Source: Odontesthes bonariensis (lineage: Eukaryota > Chordata > Actinopteri > Atheriniformes > Atherinopsidae). From it: DNA of 64,000 nt. Below, one piece after another: positions 1 through 11,690 of the stretch. Below the pieces are notes generated by a model. The model saw nothing but the letters and a program-made list of their open reading frames with translations. It ran no database searches and was not told the origin of the DNA. The position numbers and the translations under genes were made by a program. Each line of letters begins with the position of its first letter. Position 1 is the first letter of the stretch. Where the stretch lies: NCBI RefSeq assembly GCF_027942865.1, contig NC_134509.1, positions 27,412,197-27,476,196 on the forward strand, in the 5' to 3' direction.

Positions 1-590
1 CAATGAGTGAGATAACTTTTAAGGGGTGTGGTATCTATGAAAGTAACTCCCGTCCCTTCTATTTGAAGGGTGAATATTAGTTTGTTGCCACGTGCTATAA
101 AAGTAATCCAGTGGCCCAACTCGTGTTAGCAGGTGTGGTAAACATTCACTTAGTGTTTGGTCTGAACACACCATAGAGATCACAGTTACGTTTTAGTATT
201 TAGTAAATGTTCTTTAGCGCACAGAGCAATATCTGGGCTTGGAATCTGCCAGTTTGTGTTACAGCTGTGGTGAAAATGTTTCATCTATTCCCAATGGACG
301 TGTTCTCCATGATATCCCACTGCTTTTTTGGAGCATTGCTCATTCTAAGTATTTCTCTTGGACAAACCATCCTTTCAACCAATGGGTTTTGATAATTTTG
401 CAGTGACTTTACTTAAGAGTCATTTCTGTAACTTATATTTAGCTTTTCTTCATGTTTGCATCCAATATTCTACTTCTCCACATTCCACTTCCATTTTTAA
501 CATCTCAGTTCATTGTTCCATTAGTTTAATTTCCTGGATATTTTTGGGGGTCACATATGGGAAGCAGAAATGTGTTTGTGTTCCCCTCAG
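1..590. other. presumed intron of the C3-type gene
   Basis: No exon that joins in frame to the first recognised C3 exon (591) was found. The stretch is AT-rich and ends in a normal acceptor (polypyrimidine then CAG at 588-590). I take it as intron of the complement gene whose 5' part lies left of the window. No repeat was recognised. Confidence 0.5.
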
Positions 591-3500
591 ATTTATCCCA
601 CTGGCCTGTGCCGATGGGACGTGCTCACACACTGGAGGCTACAGCATATGCTCTTCTGGCTCTTGTCAAAATCAAGGTGAGCATATCCCATTTTCTGTAT
701 CTGTATGTTAACCAATGATCTCACGCAGCACGTGATATTTATAGGTGCAGACATGATGTTTTTCTTTGACAAGGCAAGCATGTGATCAGAAATATGATAT
801 CTGCTTCTGAACCAGGAATACTAAAGTCACAAAGTAGTGTTTCAACCTCTCTTTTCTGTTTAAAAAGGCCTTTAAAGAAGCCAGACCTGTTGTCAGATGG
901 TTCAACAAACAGCATAGAGAGAGTGGAAGCTATGGATCAACTCAGGTAAAACTTTAAAAGCTTTACTGGTACGTTATGGCAGCAAATTGTAGGTAGTCAG
1001 GGCTCAACCCTTGATCATATCTGTCTCTGTACAGGCCACTATGTTAGTGTACCTAGCTGTGGCAGAATACTGGGCCAGCGACAAAGAATCAGACTTTAAT
1101 CTGAATGTGGACATCAAGTTGCCGGGCAGGTTAAAGCTTGACAAGTACAACTTCAACAGAGAAAACCACTACACCACAAGAACATCTAAGGTGAGAACAC
1201 AAGCTCTCATTCTCACTAACAGCAGTTCCTTATTATTGTCATTTATTCTGCTTTCAGTGTGTTTATTTCTGATGCTGATCTGTATGTGTGTTGATACATG
1301 TTTTAATCCCCACAGATCAATCATGTAAACCACAATGTGTCCGTAACAGCCACAGGTCCAGGAGAAGCAACAATGACGGTAAGCAGAATGAGACAGTTTT
1401 GTCTTTAATCCGGGCAACTTTTGTTTAAAAACCTGCCCCTTTTGAATTCCAGAGGAGGCCAAAGACTTGTCTTACTGTACATGTGTGGTCTCAATTTTAA
1501 TTGCCTACTTACGTACGGTACAGTGCCTTGCGAAAGTATTCAGCCCCCTTGAACTTTTCAACCTTTTGCCACATTTCAGGCTTCAAACATAAAGATATAA
1601 AATTGAAAATTTTTTGTGAAGAATCAACAAGTGGGACACAATCGTGAAGTGGAATGAAATTCATTGGATGTGTCAAACTTTTTTAACAAATAAAAAACTG
1701 AAAAGTGGGGCGTGCAATATTATTCGGCCCCCTTACGTTAATACTTTGTAGCGCCGCCTTTTGCTGCAATTACAGCTGCAAGTCGCTTGGGGTATGTCTC
1801 TATCAGTTTTGCACATCGAGACTGAAATCCTTGCCCATTCCACCTTGCAAAACAGCTCGAGCTCAGTGAGGTTGGATGCAGAGCGTTTGTGAACAGCAGT
1901 CTTTAGCTCTTTCCACAGATTCGATTGAATTCAGGTCTGGACTTTGACTTGGCCATTCCAACACCTGGATATGTTTATTTGTGAACCATTCCATTGTAGA
2001 TTTGGCTTTATGTTTTGGATCATTGTCTTGTTGGAAGATAAATCTCCGTCCCAGTCTCAGGTCTCTTGCAGACTCCAACAGGTTTTCTTCCAGAATGGTC
2101 CTGTATTTGGCCCCATCCATCGTCCCATCAATTTTGACCATCTTCGCTGTCCCTGCTGACGAAAAGCAGGCCCAAATCATGATGCTGCCACCACCATGTT
2201 TGACAGTGGGGATGGTGTGTTCAGGGTGATGAGCTGTGTTGCTTTTACGCCAAACATATCGTTTTGCATTGTGGCCAAACAGTTTGATTTTGGTTTCATC
2301 TGGCCAGAGCACCTTCTTCCACATGTTTGGTGTGTCTCCCAGCAGGTGGCTTTTTATGGATGTCTTTGAGAAATGGCTTTCTTCTTGCCACTCTTCCATA
2401 AAGGCCAGATTTGTGCAGTGTACGACTGATGATCATGGGCCTCTTGGCTGCATCTCTGATCAGTCTTCTCCTTGTTCGAGATGAAAGTTTAGAGGGACGG
2501 CCGGGTCTTGGTAGATTTGTAGTGGTCTGATACTCCTTCCATTTCAATATGATTGCTTGCACAGTGCTCCTTGGGATGTTTAAAGCTTGGGAAATCTTTT
2601 TGTATCCAAATCCGGCTTTAAACTTCTCCACAACAGTATCTCGGACCTGCCTGGTGTGTTCCTTGGTCTTCATGATGCTCTCTGCGCTATTGTGAGACTA
2701 TCACAGAGCAGGTGCATTTATACGGAGACTTGATTACACACAGGTGGATTCTATTTATCATGATTTGGGACAACATTGGATCATTCAGAGATCCTCACTG
2801 AACTTCTGGAGTGAGTTTGCTGCACTGAAAGTAAAGGGGCCGAATAATATTGCACGCCCCACTTTTCAGTTTTTTATTTGTTAAAAAAGTTTGACACATC
2901 CAATATATTTAATTCCACTTCACGATTGTGTCCCACTTGTTATTGATTCTTCACAAAAAATTTAATTTTACTTCTTTATTTTTGAAGCCTGAAATGCGGC
3001 AAAAGGTTGAAAAGTTCAAGGGGGCTGAATACTTTCTCAAGGCACTGTACGTTGTTGTTCGCGTGACAGGTGGTGTCGCTGTATTACACTTTGCCAGAAG
3101 AAAAGGAGAGCAGCTGTCAGAAGTTCAACTTGTCAGTGCAGCTCCTTCCAGGTTTGTTCCAGCTGTTTTTTCTATTTTGTCTTTTAGATCTCATTGACAA
3201 GTTTTTTTTTTTTCTTAAAACAAATAAGATGGTAAGCTTGTTTTTTTTCTTTGTGTCTCCAGAGAAGATTAATGCAGATGAGAAGATATACAAGCTAAGA
3301 ATAGAGGTTTTGTAAGTACAAAGAAAATTATTCAAACATTTCATTAAGATTGTCCATCCATCCATCCATTTACTCTGATTTATGCATGATACTCTGATTT
3401 ATTTTATTTTTAATAATTATAAATATTATCTTTGTTTTTGATCCCTAAAGGGATCTTTTTTTTTTTAAGTGTAGTTTTTTAAAGAACTAAGTGGTCGGCA

Positions 3501-6500
3501 TCTTATTTGCTGTAGATGGCAGTCAGAGTGTGCGGCTCAGATAACCAGGTTTCCTCTCGGACAAAAAGGTCTCAGAGAAAGGCTCAATTTCTTGCTCTAG
3601 CAACTCAAAGCTCAAACAATTCAAAGTGGTTTTGGCAAACGCCATATCTGGGCTCCATATTGCCACATGGTGTTATGACCTGGACAGCAGACCACGTTGT
3701 AATACGGACGTTCATATGCTTGGCTCGCCTGTCAGGATTCGTTTCTAAATTTCCAAACTTCACATAACCTCAATAGAAAAAACCTCCCATTAAGCCAGTT
3801 TTTAAAAAAAAAAAATTATTTTGACCTGTAAAAAATTTGAGTCAGAGACTTAGGACATTTTTAAAAAATATTTCTGTCTGTTCCTTCATCAGCAGGCTAG
3901 AAGAAGATCTGAAAAGCCTATGTTTCTACTTCAACTGAATAAAAGCTTTAGATTAGAGAGTATATCACAGGATGCAGCCTTTAACCAAGGCCACTGTCCT
4001 TTCTCACAGTTGTGAAAGGGAGTGATTTATGTGTTCTTGTTTTGCCCATGCTCCAGCTCTCAACCAAAGCCATTTTCACATATGGACAACAGAGAATGTC
4101 TAAAGAATCAGGTCTGACCTTTCAGGAAGATTCTCTTTGTGACATGTTTTTAGAAGCTGAAATATTCTGGAGTAGCACCTGCTTATCGTACACACAGAAG
4201 CCAGGATATAATGCAAAAAGTATTTTGGGGAATGGCTCATCAGTAATGATTTATGGTTTTTGAATGTATATTCAAAGTCAGCAAGTGACTTCAAAGCAAC
4301 ATCCGTGCCAGCAGACGACACTTGTCATTCGGTACATTGAGCACATTTCTCTAACATACATATACTCGCATGCCTTTAGGAACATTGGGGGAATTTGTGG
4401 GATTATCTTGCCCAATAACACTTCTACACGTAGAATGAAAAAGCTGGGAATCAAACTACAAACCGTCTGATTAGTCCGTGATCATCTCTATGTGCTGAGC
4501 CACAGCCACTCCTATAGAGCATAGCTGTTTTTAGCTGTTTTAAGGTGTATTCCTTTACAATATTTTTGTCAGGAAGATTTTTTAGCCTGCATTTTCCATC
4601 CTCATTTTCGTTTTTTCAATTCTGTGTGCAGATATAAGGACAGATATCGTGACGCAACCATGTCATTCTTGGATGTTGGCTTGCTAACTGGCTTCACAGT
4701 CAACACAAAAGACCTCAACTTAGTAAGACACGCACGAGCTGAAATGCTCACATATTTGTTTAATGTCAGTAATGTAAGATTTCTTGTTAGACATCAGTTC
4801 TGAACATCATTGTGTGTTTGCGTGTAGTTGTCTAAAGGCCGTGCCCGCACCATTGCAAAATATAAAGAAAATAACAGCGAATCAGAAAGAAGCTCGCTCA
4901 TTATCTACCTGGACAAGGTAATACATGAGTGTTTCCCCCCTTCAAACTTTCTCTGCTTGTCTGATTCTTTTTTTCAGTTTCTTCTGCTTGTCTTTATACC
5001 TCTGCAGGTTTCACACACACAACCAGAGGAGATCACTTTTAGAGTCCATCAGAAGCTGAAAGTGGGCGTCTTACAACCAGCGGCTGTCTCTGTGTATGAA
5101 TATAACCAACAATATAGTAATCGTAAGTCCCAAAGATACTTATGAATATGCTGCCTTTATAAGTCTCTAACATACAAACACGTAACATTTGATTTGTTTT
5201 AGACATTGGAGCTTAATGGATTATTCATAACTGCCAGAACTGTACAGTTGGTGGTATTGTGAATAAGAATGTGTTAAGTATTACTGTCCTGCAAAGCGGA
5301 TAACAATGTCTTTATCTCACAATGCAGAGGATCATTGTGTGAAATTCTACCATCCAGAGAGGAGAGCTGGAAAACTACTGCGGCTTTGTAGAAATGATGA
5401 ATGCACCTGTGCTGAAGGTATACAGAGTACCTTTTTTGTAGTCAGCAAACATTTGTTACTCTTGAAATATTTTCAATCATACCGAATATTGATACTCAAA
5501 GAAGATCAAGATCACCGCCATTTAATATTGGTTTTACACTTTTTACCTTTTTTCATACAGAGGTGTCAAGATTCTCTCTATTATGTACCTGAGTATGAAT
5601 TCCCCAAAATGCTGTGCTAAAATGTATGATAAAAGCCAATGGATTACCGTCTTTCAATTCTAAAATTTTACACATCAGGACAAATCAAAGAAGGAAAAAA
5701 AAACAGCCGACCTAACAAGTGTTAGAATTAGATAAATGCAGTGTCAGACAAAAAGATGCACATAACACATTACTTCATGTCATAACTTATTTAACTTATT
5801 TCAAAATGCCAAAAAGGTGTGTGAAAGTCCACAAAGAGAAAGTCAGTTGGTATGTTAGATGTTAAACTTAGTGACATAACAACCGGAAAAAGACTAAATG
5901 ACTTTGGCTTATTGTGAAGGAGAAAGTATCTTCTCTTTAAAGAGAACATGGCCAAGGTTTGAGTTGTATCTGAACAAACCACAAGACTTCTGGAACAATG
6001 TCCGTTGGACAGATGAGACCAAAGTGGAGATGTTTGGTCATAATGCACAGCACTAAGCCTGGAGAAAACCAGAGACGGCATATCAGCACAAACACATCAT
6101 ACCAACTGTCGAGCAGAGAGGTGGAGGGGGTGATGATTTGTGCATATTTTGCAGATACAGTCACTTTGACACCTTGTAGTCATTAATTTGTCCATTAACT
6201 CTGTATACCAAAGTGTTCTAGAGTCAAATGTGAGGCCATCTGTCTGACAGGTAAAGCTTGAACAAAACTGGATCATGCAAATGGACAATGATCCCAATAT
6301 CAGCGGCAAATTTACAAAAGAATGGATGGAAATTTCTTTAAAAATTAATGTATTTAATTTTTGATGCATTTATTTGTTGATCAGATTTCAAGTTGGCACC
6401 AATTATGTTGCTTATCGTACAATGACCCAATTAAAGTCTAAATCTCAATCTGATTGAAATGCTGTGGAACCCGCAGACATTTGGGTTTAAATGAATGTCC

Positions 6501-8059
6501 GTACATCCTAGCAAACTAAAGCAACATTGTAAAGAAGATTGGGCCAAAAGTTCTCCAGAAACAGTGTGCGAGACCCAGAAAGTTAACCTGGTATACTTTG
6601 TTTTTCAGACATTGCTTCTGCATTTTGACTTGTTTCTTATCGTCATTGATTTATTATTACAAAGTATAATATGTCATGTGTTGTCCATCTGAAGTAAAGA
6701 CCAGGTGATTTTTTTTTTTTTTTTTTTGTTCCCATGATATCCTAATATTTAAAACCTTACAACTGAAAGAGGGTGTTTTTTTCTTCTTTTTTATTACGGT
6801 TCTATTATGATTGTGTCCTTTTCAGAGGTTAAATGAAGGTATTAGTGAACAGTGAAAATTATGTCTAGCTTTTTAGAAAACCATAAGGTTTTAGAATTTT
6901 TTTTTAAACTCCTTTGGCTTGGGAATGTTTTTAGGGGGAACCTTATGTGTTAAAGGGTCGATTATCACCCTGTGCTTCTTGTGTGTTTCCAGAGAACTGC
7001 AGCATGCAGAAGAAGGGTCAAATTAACAACAATGAACGTAGTACGAAGGTTTGTGAGACTCGCCTGAACACCAGAACAGATTTTGGTAAGAGTTTGTGGA
7101 CATTTTTGTGCAAATAGAGAGTGTATTCCAAAAGGAAGAAAGCAAGTAAGATAACAGTCTGCAAATTGTCTGTCTTCAGCATACAAAGTGATACTGGAAG
7201 AGTTTACAGATGGTTTGTCCACTGATATTTACACAATGGAAGTGCTCAGTGTCATCAAAGAAGGTGGGTTATACCTGTTGAAAGTGCCAAAAAATGTAAC
7301 TGTTCAACCTTTTTGCATAGTTTTCTCCTACTCTCTCTTTAAAATGTGCATATTTTGTGATTTTAATTGACATCTGAAATTGGCCTGATGGAAAACATCT
7401 TTGCACTTTGCAATACTTCGACTCAGAATTGGCAAAAGTTAAGTTTCTAAACTCTGCTGCTTCCTCTAAATTTTAATATTGTAAAGTAAAAGTACATTTT
7501 AATACAAAAATAGGTTTTATTTACAGTGCTAGAGTTCAGATGAATTGTTGAAAATAAGTCCAATTGTTTTTTTTGGGTTTTTTTTTTCCTTCTTTCGCTG
7601 ACCTGAACTTGCAACCCTGGTTTTCCTTCCGGTATGTTCTTACTGTTTAATTATCGTATATTTTGTTCACAGGAACTTCAGATGTGGGTCCTCTGGGTAA
7701 ACAGCGCATTTTCCTCAGTTACAGGCACTGCAGAGAAGCTTTAGATCTCAGTACAGGCAAAACCTATCTCATCATGGGCACGTCTAAAGATATTTACACT
7801 GATGATCAGAGTCAATCGTAAGTTTATTATGTCTTTATTTGATGAGTTTGCTGTTGTCATGGTATTGTAATGGTTTAAGGAATTTAGCTGTTTCCCTGCT
7901 TTCTGTATTTATATCAGGTATCAATATGTGCTTGGTGAAAGGACCTGGATTGAGTACTGGCCTTCAGAAAAAGAGTGTGCAACTGAAAAATATAAACTTA
8001 CCTGTGAGGGCTTGGAGAAAATGGTTGAGCAGTACACACGCCATGGATGTCCAGATTAG
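591..8059 (+). CDS. c3: complement component C3-like, 3' part (C-terminal 453 aa)
   Basis: C3 is the secreted thioester plasma protein of complement; its cleavage to C3b opsonises targets. Fourteen phase-consistent exons: 591-676, 868-945, 1035-1190, 1316-1378, 3070-3151, 3263-3311, 4632-4722, 4828-4917, 5008-5122, 5328-5417, 6993-7085, 7180-7263, 7673-7817, 7918-8059 (stop TAG). In order they encode the end of the thioester domain (HTLEATAYALLALVKIK, then GSYGSTQATMLVYLAVAEYW), the CUB segment, the MG8 region (SSLIIYLDKVSHTQPEE, VKFYHPERRAGKLLRLC, CTCAEENC) and the cysteine-bearing C345C/netrin module ending YWPSEKECATEKYKLTCEG and HGCPD. The thioester motif and everything upstream lie left of the window. 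C3 is preferred over C4 or C5 because the MG8 and C345C strings match remembered C3, and because the flanking synteny resembles human 19p. A Tc1 transposon occupies the fourth intron seen here; the splice sites around it look normal. Confidence 0.93.
1521..3047 (-). mobile_element. Tc1/mariner transposon with long inverted repeats
   Basis: The termini read CAGTGCCTTGCGAAAGTATT at the left and its near-perfect complement at the right. They are flanked by TA on both sides (1519-1520 and 3048-3049), the Tc1/mariner target duplication. The inverted repeats are long, about 210 bp (1521-1733 and about 2835-3047), and differ at few positions, so the insertion is fairly young. The transposase is on the minus strand and is broken. 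The element lies wholly in a C3 intron, antisense to the gene. Confidence 0.95.
1863..2673 (-). pseudogene. Tc1 transposase, broken
   Basis: The N-terminal ORF (2673 down to 2296) has the paired-like helix-turn-helix region (ISQALNIPRSTVQAIILKWK) and the GRP(S)K linker. A second ORF (2399 down to 1863) carries the DD34E catalytic core: WPDETKI, FQQDNDPKHKAK and SQSPDLNSIE. The correct reading passes from the first ORF to the second near position 2340, where several codons are missing and the frame changes. About 25-30 codons expected after RDAAKRPM (near 2440) are also absent. After PDLNSIES, around 1930, the family sequence is lost to another frame change. The three acidic residues are still present, but no continuous product of about 340 aa can be made. 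Confidence 0.9.
4340..4512 (+). repeat. degenerate interspersed repeat tail
   Basis: This intron segment contains the pattern of a common teleost repeat: an 'aaC-TTGCCCAA-acac' string, then 'GGGAATCAAAC', 'TCTGATTAG' and 'CTGAGCCACAGCC'. The repeat near 23780-23966 looks like another copy. It is highly diverged and the family (LINE tail or SINE) is not certain. Confidence 0.4.
5880..6590 (+). mobile_element. decayed Tc1-type transposase relic
   Basis: In the intron between C3 exons 5328-5417 and 6993-7085, + strand frames give pieces of a Tc1 transposase core: NKPQDFWNNVRWTDETKVEM then FGHNAQH, KPETAYQHKHIIPTVEQ, a broken MDNDPN stretch and, near 6510-6560, LKQHCKEDWAKSSPETVC. The order matches the family, but the reading frame is broken by many stops and shifts. 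Terminal repeats were not resolved. It is much older than the Tc1 copy at 1521-3047 and from a different subfamily. Confidence 0.75.
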
Positions 8060-8126
8060 TGTAAGAGAAGCAGACTATCCTCATACTTGTGCATTATTAT
8101 AACCAAAATATGTACTAATTATGAAA

Positions 8127-8146
8127 AATAAAACTAATCAAATAAA
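8127..8146 (+). terminator. polyadenylation signals of the C3-type gene
   Basis: Two AATAAA hexamers lie at 8127-8132 and 8141-8146, 68-87 nt after the C3 stop codon. This implies a very short 3' UTR, as is usual for C3 mRNAs. Confidence 0.75.
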
Positions 8147-8179
8147 CTCTGCAAAACCTGAAATGTTGTATTCTCATAA

Positions 8180-9090
8180 GCCTTTCTTATATGTTTTCTT
8201 CAGGTTTTGATTGTAAAAAATAAAAATATTGTTTTCTTGGACCACGATAAACCTGGTTCGTCATATCCATACATGGCTGTTGAACTATCCAGTTGTGTCT
8301 TATTTCGCCGTAACTTCAACTTCTACTATTTTTAATACATAGAGAATGCTCAGAAACATGGTTAAGGTGTCAATATGTGTATACATATATATATACACTC
8401 AATATCCTGGTTTTTACAGGCATACTTTCCTGATACTCTAAATCAGGAAACTTTTTCACATTTATGAAAACAGAATAAAATGTGCAAAATGTAACCATAA
8501 TACCTCAAAAATACAACCATTAAACCAATGTCCAGCCAAAGCAGATCAAATCCATCAAGGCCTTGACACCACTTCTGATTTTGTCTTGTTGTGTCAGACA
8601 ACAATAGCAATCCTTTATGGCCAGGATCTGGCAAGTTCCCAGGTGGGACCTCCATGGATCAGACTTTTCCCACCTCAACTGGGTTGAGATCTGTAAAATC
8701 TTTGGCGAAATCAACATCTTTTTCTTGTCATGTGCCTTGACCATTCCTGTAGTATTTGTGGTTTGATATGATGCTGTCACCAACAAATAATATTACCAAG
8801 TTGTATAGTCTGCAAAATTGGTTAAAATGTTGATAAGTAAAACGACTGCCAAATTCCAAGGTTTTTTAGCAAAGGATTTCCCAGAGCATCATACTACCTC
8901 AGCCGGTTTGCATCCTTCTGCACTGTGCACTGCATACTGTAATCTCTTCATCAGGTCACTGATGCACATGTGTTCAATCCTGAACATACTCAGGCCCCCA
9001 GAAACATCTCTTTTTCTTGGTGTTTAACCAGATGTGTTTCCCCAGTTGCTATAAACAAGGCAACACTCAAGCCAACAAGGTAATGTGTGT
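8180..9090. other. intergenic, repeat-like sequence without a recognised gene
   Basis: No exon was found. The part about 8400-9060 has phrases that recall high-copy fish DNA repeats (for example CAGAGCATCATACTACCTC near 8883), but I could not set ends, family or coding content. A short TA-rich run lies near 8386-8398. Confidence 0.4.
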
Positions 9091-9095
9091 CTTAA

Positions 9096-9368
9096 AGGTG
9101 GGGTATGAGATCTTGGAAAAACGGTTCCTGCAAGCTATATTTTTGAAAATGGGGGGCTGACGGTTGATTGGCATGTCAGAATCCAATAGAAGTAACTCTC
9201 ATCATTACTTCTATTGGTCAGACATTTCCTCTTGCTACACCCTCTACATTGGACTAAAATTTTTTTTTTTTTTTCAAACATTCTATTTTAGTGGGTGCAA
9301 TTGGGTCGTGAGGAGGTTTTCAGATAATATGATAAAAAATGCTCCAGAAATCATCTCATACCCCACCT
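9096..9368. mobile_element. MITE with TTAA target duplication
   Basis: A perfect 16-bp terminal inverted repeat, AGGTGGGGTATGAGAT at the left and its complement at the right, is flanked by TTAA at 9092-9095 and 9369-9372. TTAA duplication is typical of piggyBac and Kolobok elements. The 273-bp body has no ORF and carries an internal hairpin (CCAATAGAAGTAA with its complement around 9183-9214). Confidence 0.85.
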
Positions 9369-10267
9369 TTAATCAGAGGTGGGTAGAAACGAGTTACATT
9401 TACTCCGTTACATTTACTTGAGTATGTTTTTGAAAAAGTTGTACATCTAGGAATAGTTTTAAATCACAATACTTTTTACTTTTACTTGAGTAGATTTGTG
9501 CAGAAGAAACTGTCCTCTTACTCCGCTACATTAGGCTACAATGCGCTCGTTGCTTTTCTTCTACGTGCCCCCCCCTGTTACTCAACATTTGCTCAGTACT
9601 TGAGAAGTTTTTTCACCAAGCACTTTTTTTACTCTTACTCAAGTAATTATTTGGATGACTACTTTTTACTTTTATTTGAGTCATAAGCCGCTTTCGGACT
9701 GTAGGAACCTTTGGCAGTTCCGATAACCTTTTAATCCGCGGGGCCGTTTTCTCCCGTGTTCGGACATACAGGAACTCGGGGCTTTCTCCCTTAGTTCCTA
9801 TAACTATTTAGCTCCTTCTCCGAGGTCGGGTCTTTTCATAGTTCTATAGAACGAATCTGACGGAGGTGTGTGGTGGTCGGTAGCTACGCCCCATGTCATG
9901 CTATCACAGCTGAAATGTTTCCTCATATGACACAGACACAACCAGCGGGTGTTTAATAAGTTAAACTTACACTGGTCTCATTTGTCTGCAGCGCTCTGCT
10001 CTCCTTTCTTCCTTCATAAAATGAAAAACTCTCTGTGAGCTTTTCCAGCCTCGATATTAGACGCCTAATGTGATTATCCATGATTAATATCACCATCATG
10101 CAGACCATAAACATGGTGGCCTCCCCGCTCTCCATATTAGCTTCTTGGTGGTGTTTTTTCTACTCTCCTTACTTTTACCGTTTTGTTTTGTGTTTGAATG
10201 TAGCGCTAAACGGCTAATGGCTAACACGTCACTGAAGCAGACGGCTGCGCGCGGCGCATCAGTCCCC

Positions 10268-11048
10268 ATAGAGCTTGAAAGTCCCGCCCCCTTTTTTGCT
10301 TCTTCTTCCTACTTCCGTCGTCCCCATGGGACCTCATGCCTGGATCTATTGACATGGGCAGGATGATGTCTTCTGTTCCCAGTCATTATATGCCTTTTTA
10401 CAGTACACGCATGATGTTCTGGGGTTAAATATGGATGAGTTCATGCAAAAACATTGGCGATTTGTCGTAGGAGTGCCTGGTTAAACGTTGTAAAAAAAAG
10501 TTAGGGTAAAAAGACTACATGGCGTCGCATATGCTACGTCACTGATCCCACATTAACTGTATACCGGCGGTCTCGCTGGCTGGCATGGACGAAGCCAGAC
10601 ATATCACCACCAGCATAGCAGAAGCTCTCCACGTGCCCCGACTGGTAGTGGTTCTCTCCTCGGCTCACAAGTTTTCGTTCGCCCTCGAAAAACTGAGTGA
10701 AACTGGCCAACGACAGCGCCATTCTTCCACTCCTCCGCGCGCCCAAACGTGATGACGTTTATTTTCCGTGCCAAACGCTACATGCTGTAGTTCGAGAAAT
10801 GCTCAGAAAAATAACTTAACAATGAAGCACTTATGCCCGCTAAACTGTTACACTACTGGTATGAAAAAATATTAAAAAATGTCCTACACAACATATGTGA
10901 AATGCAAGACTCAATTCCATCAAGCGCAAAAAATAGTTTTATTCCGTCTTGGCTCCGTCATTGACTTGAATTGCAAATTATTACACTTCCGTGGTCCCGA
11001 GGGGAGGAAGTTGAATGACGTCAAGGAGGCGGGACTTTCAAGCTCTAT
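10268..11048. mobile_element. innermost element of the nest
   Basis: ATAGAGCTTGAAAGTCCCGCC at 10268-10288 is repeated inverted at 11028-11048. The sequence between is absent from the second copy of the enclosing family at 41632-42072, which supports a separate insertion. The flanks (CAGTCCCC left, CAGGTCCC right) may be a decayed 8-bp duplication. It contains a short minus-strand ORF (10534-10746). Confidence 0.55.
10534..10713 (-). pseudogene. N-terminal fragment of a transposon-associated protein
   Basis: From a methionine at about 10713 the minus strand reads MALSLASFTQFFEGERKLV, then SRGENHYQSGHVESFCYAG and HASQRDRRYTVNV before a stop. From memory this resembles the start of fish repeat-borne proteins that continue into a SWIM zinc finger and a YqaJ-like nuclease. 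Neither of those domains is present here. It may be a first exon left behind or a truncated gene. The assignment is tentative. Confidence 0.35.
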
Positions 11049-11690
11049 CAGGTCCCGACTCATGTGCGAATGCAGACTGAAACAGTTCCGCTGGGGAAGG
11101 ATAGTTATCAGAACGAAATTCGAGGAGGGTAGTTCTGATAACTACTTTCTTAGAACGGTCTGTCCGAAAGCGGCTATATTATTCTGAAGTAACAGTACTT
11201 TTACTTGAGTACCATTTTTGGCTACTCTACCCACCTCTGGTCTTAATGCATTGCACACGTTGACAAAGGTTAACAAAATATAACTATTAATTTGCAATTT
11301 TTTCAGCAGCCAAAATGTGTCTTTTTTAAGACTCAAATCTCACCAGGACGGTTGTTCCATGAATAAAGATGTTGTTTAGAAAAACTACCACTGGGGGCAG
11401 CAGCAAGCTATTGTGCTCATCTTCTGTGTTCTTCTGTGTTCATAAACGCAGAAGAAGAAGAGAGTGACGCACTTCCTCTAGCCGAGCCGCGGCTGGTTCC
11501 TCCCGGTGTTCTCGGAGAATAAAAGGATCAAATTTTAACTTCCACCTTTGCAACCCGGCAGTCCCACCGCGTGTGAGCCAACCTGTGAACACAACGATAG
11601 TTAAGTGTTGAGGGACGCATCTAACTTTGTCCACGTAAAAGAGAACAGATATTTATTTTGCTAGATTAAAGTGCCTCACAGTATTCTGCT

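Larger units (their letters stand above)
9686..11175. mobile_element. inverted-repeat DNA element nested in the hAT-like element
   Basis: The terminal inverted repeats AGCCGCTTTCGGAC and the complement are bounded by ATA on both sides (9683-9685 and 11176-11178), suggesting a 3-bp target duplication as in PIF/Harbinger elements. The subterminal region at 9698-9830 is closely similar to 41644-41790, so this is a family. It has a further inner element at 10268-11048. No DDE transposase was recognised. Confidence 0.75.
9374..11239. mobile_element. hAT-like element, outermost of a nest
   Basis: The ends are CAGAGGTGGGTAGA and its complement. The flanking 8-mers CCTTTAAT (9366-9373) and GTCTTAAT (11240-11247) match at 6 of 8 positions, which fits a decayed 8-bp hAT duplication. 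The subterminal ACTTTTACTTGAGTA motifs occur at both ends in opposite orientation. No transposase is left. Most of its interior is a second element (9686-11175). It abuts the TTAA MITE ending at 9368. Confidence 0.75.

Noticed and set aside
5117-5122. Earlier donor for the C3 exon at 5008 (ending at 5116)
   Set aside because: Both donors keep the frame, but the site after 5122 reads C|GTAAGT, a full consensus, so it was preferred.
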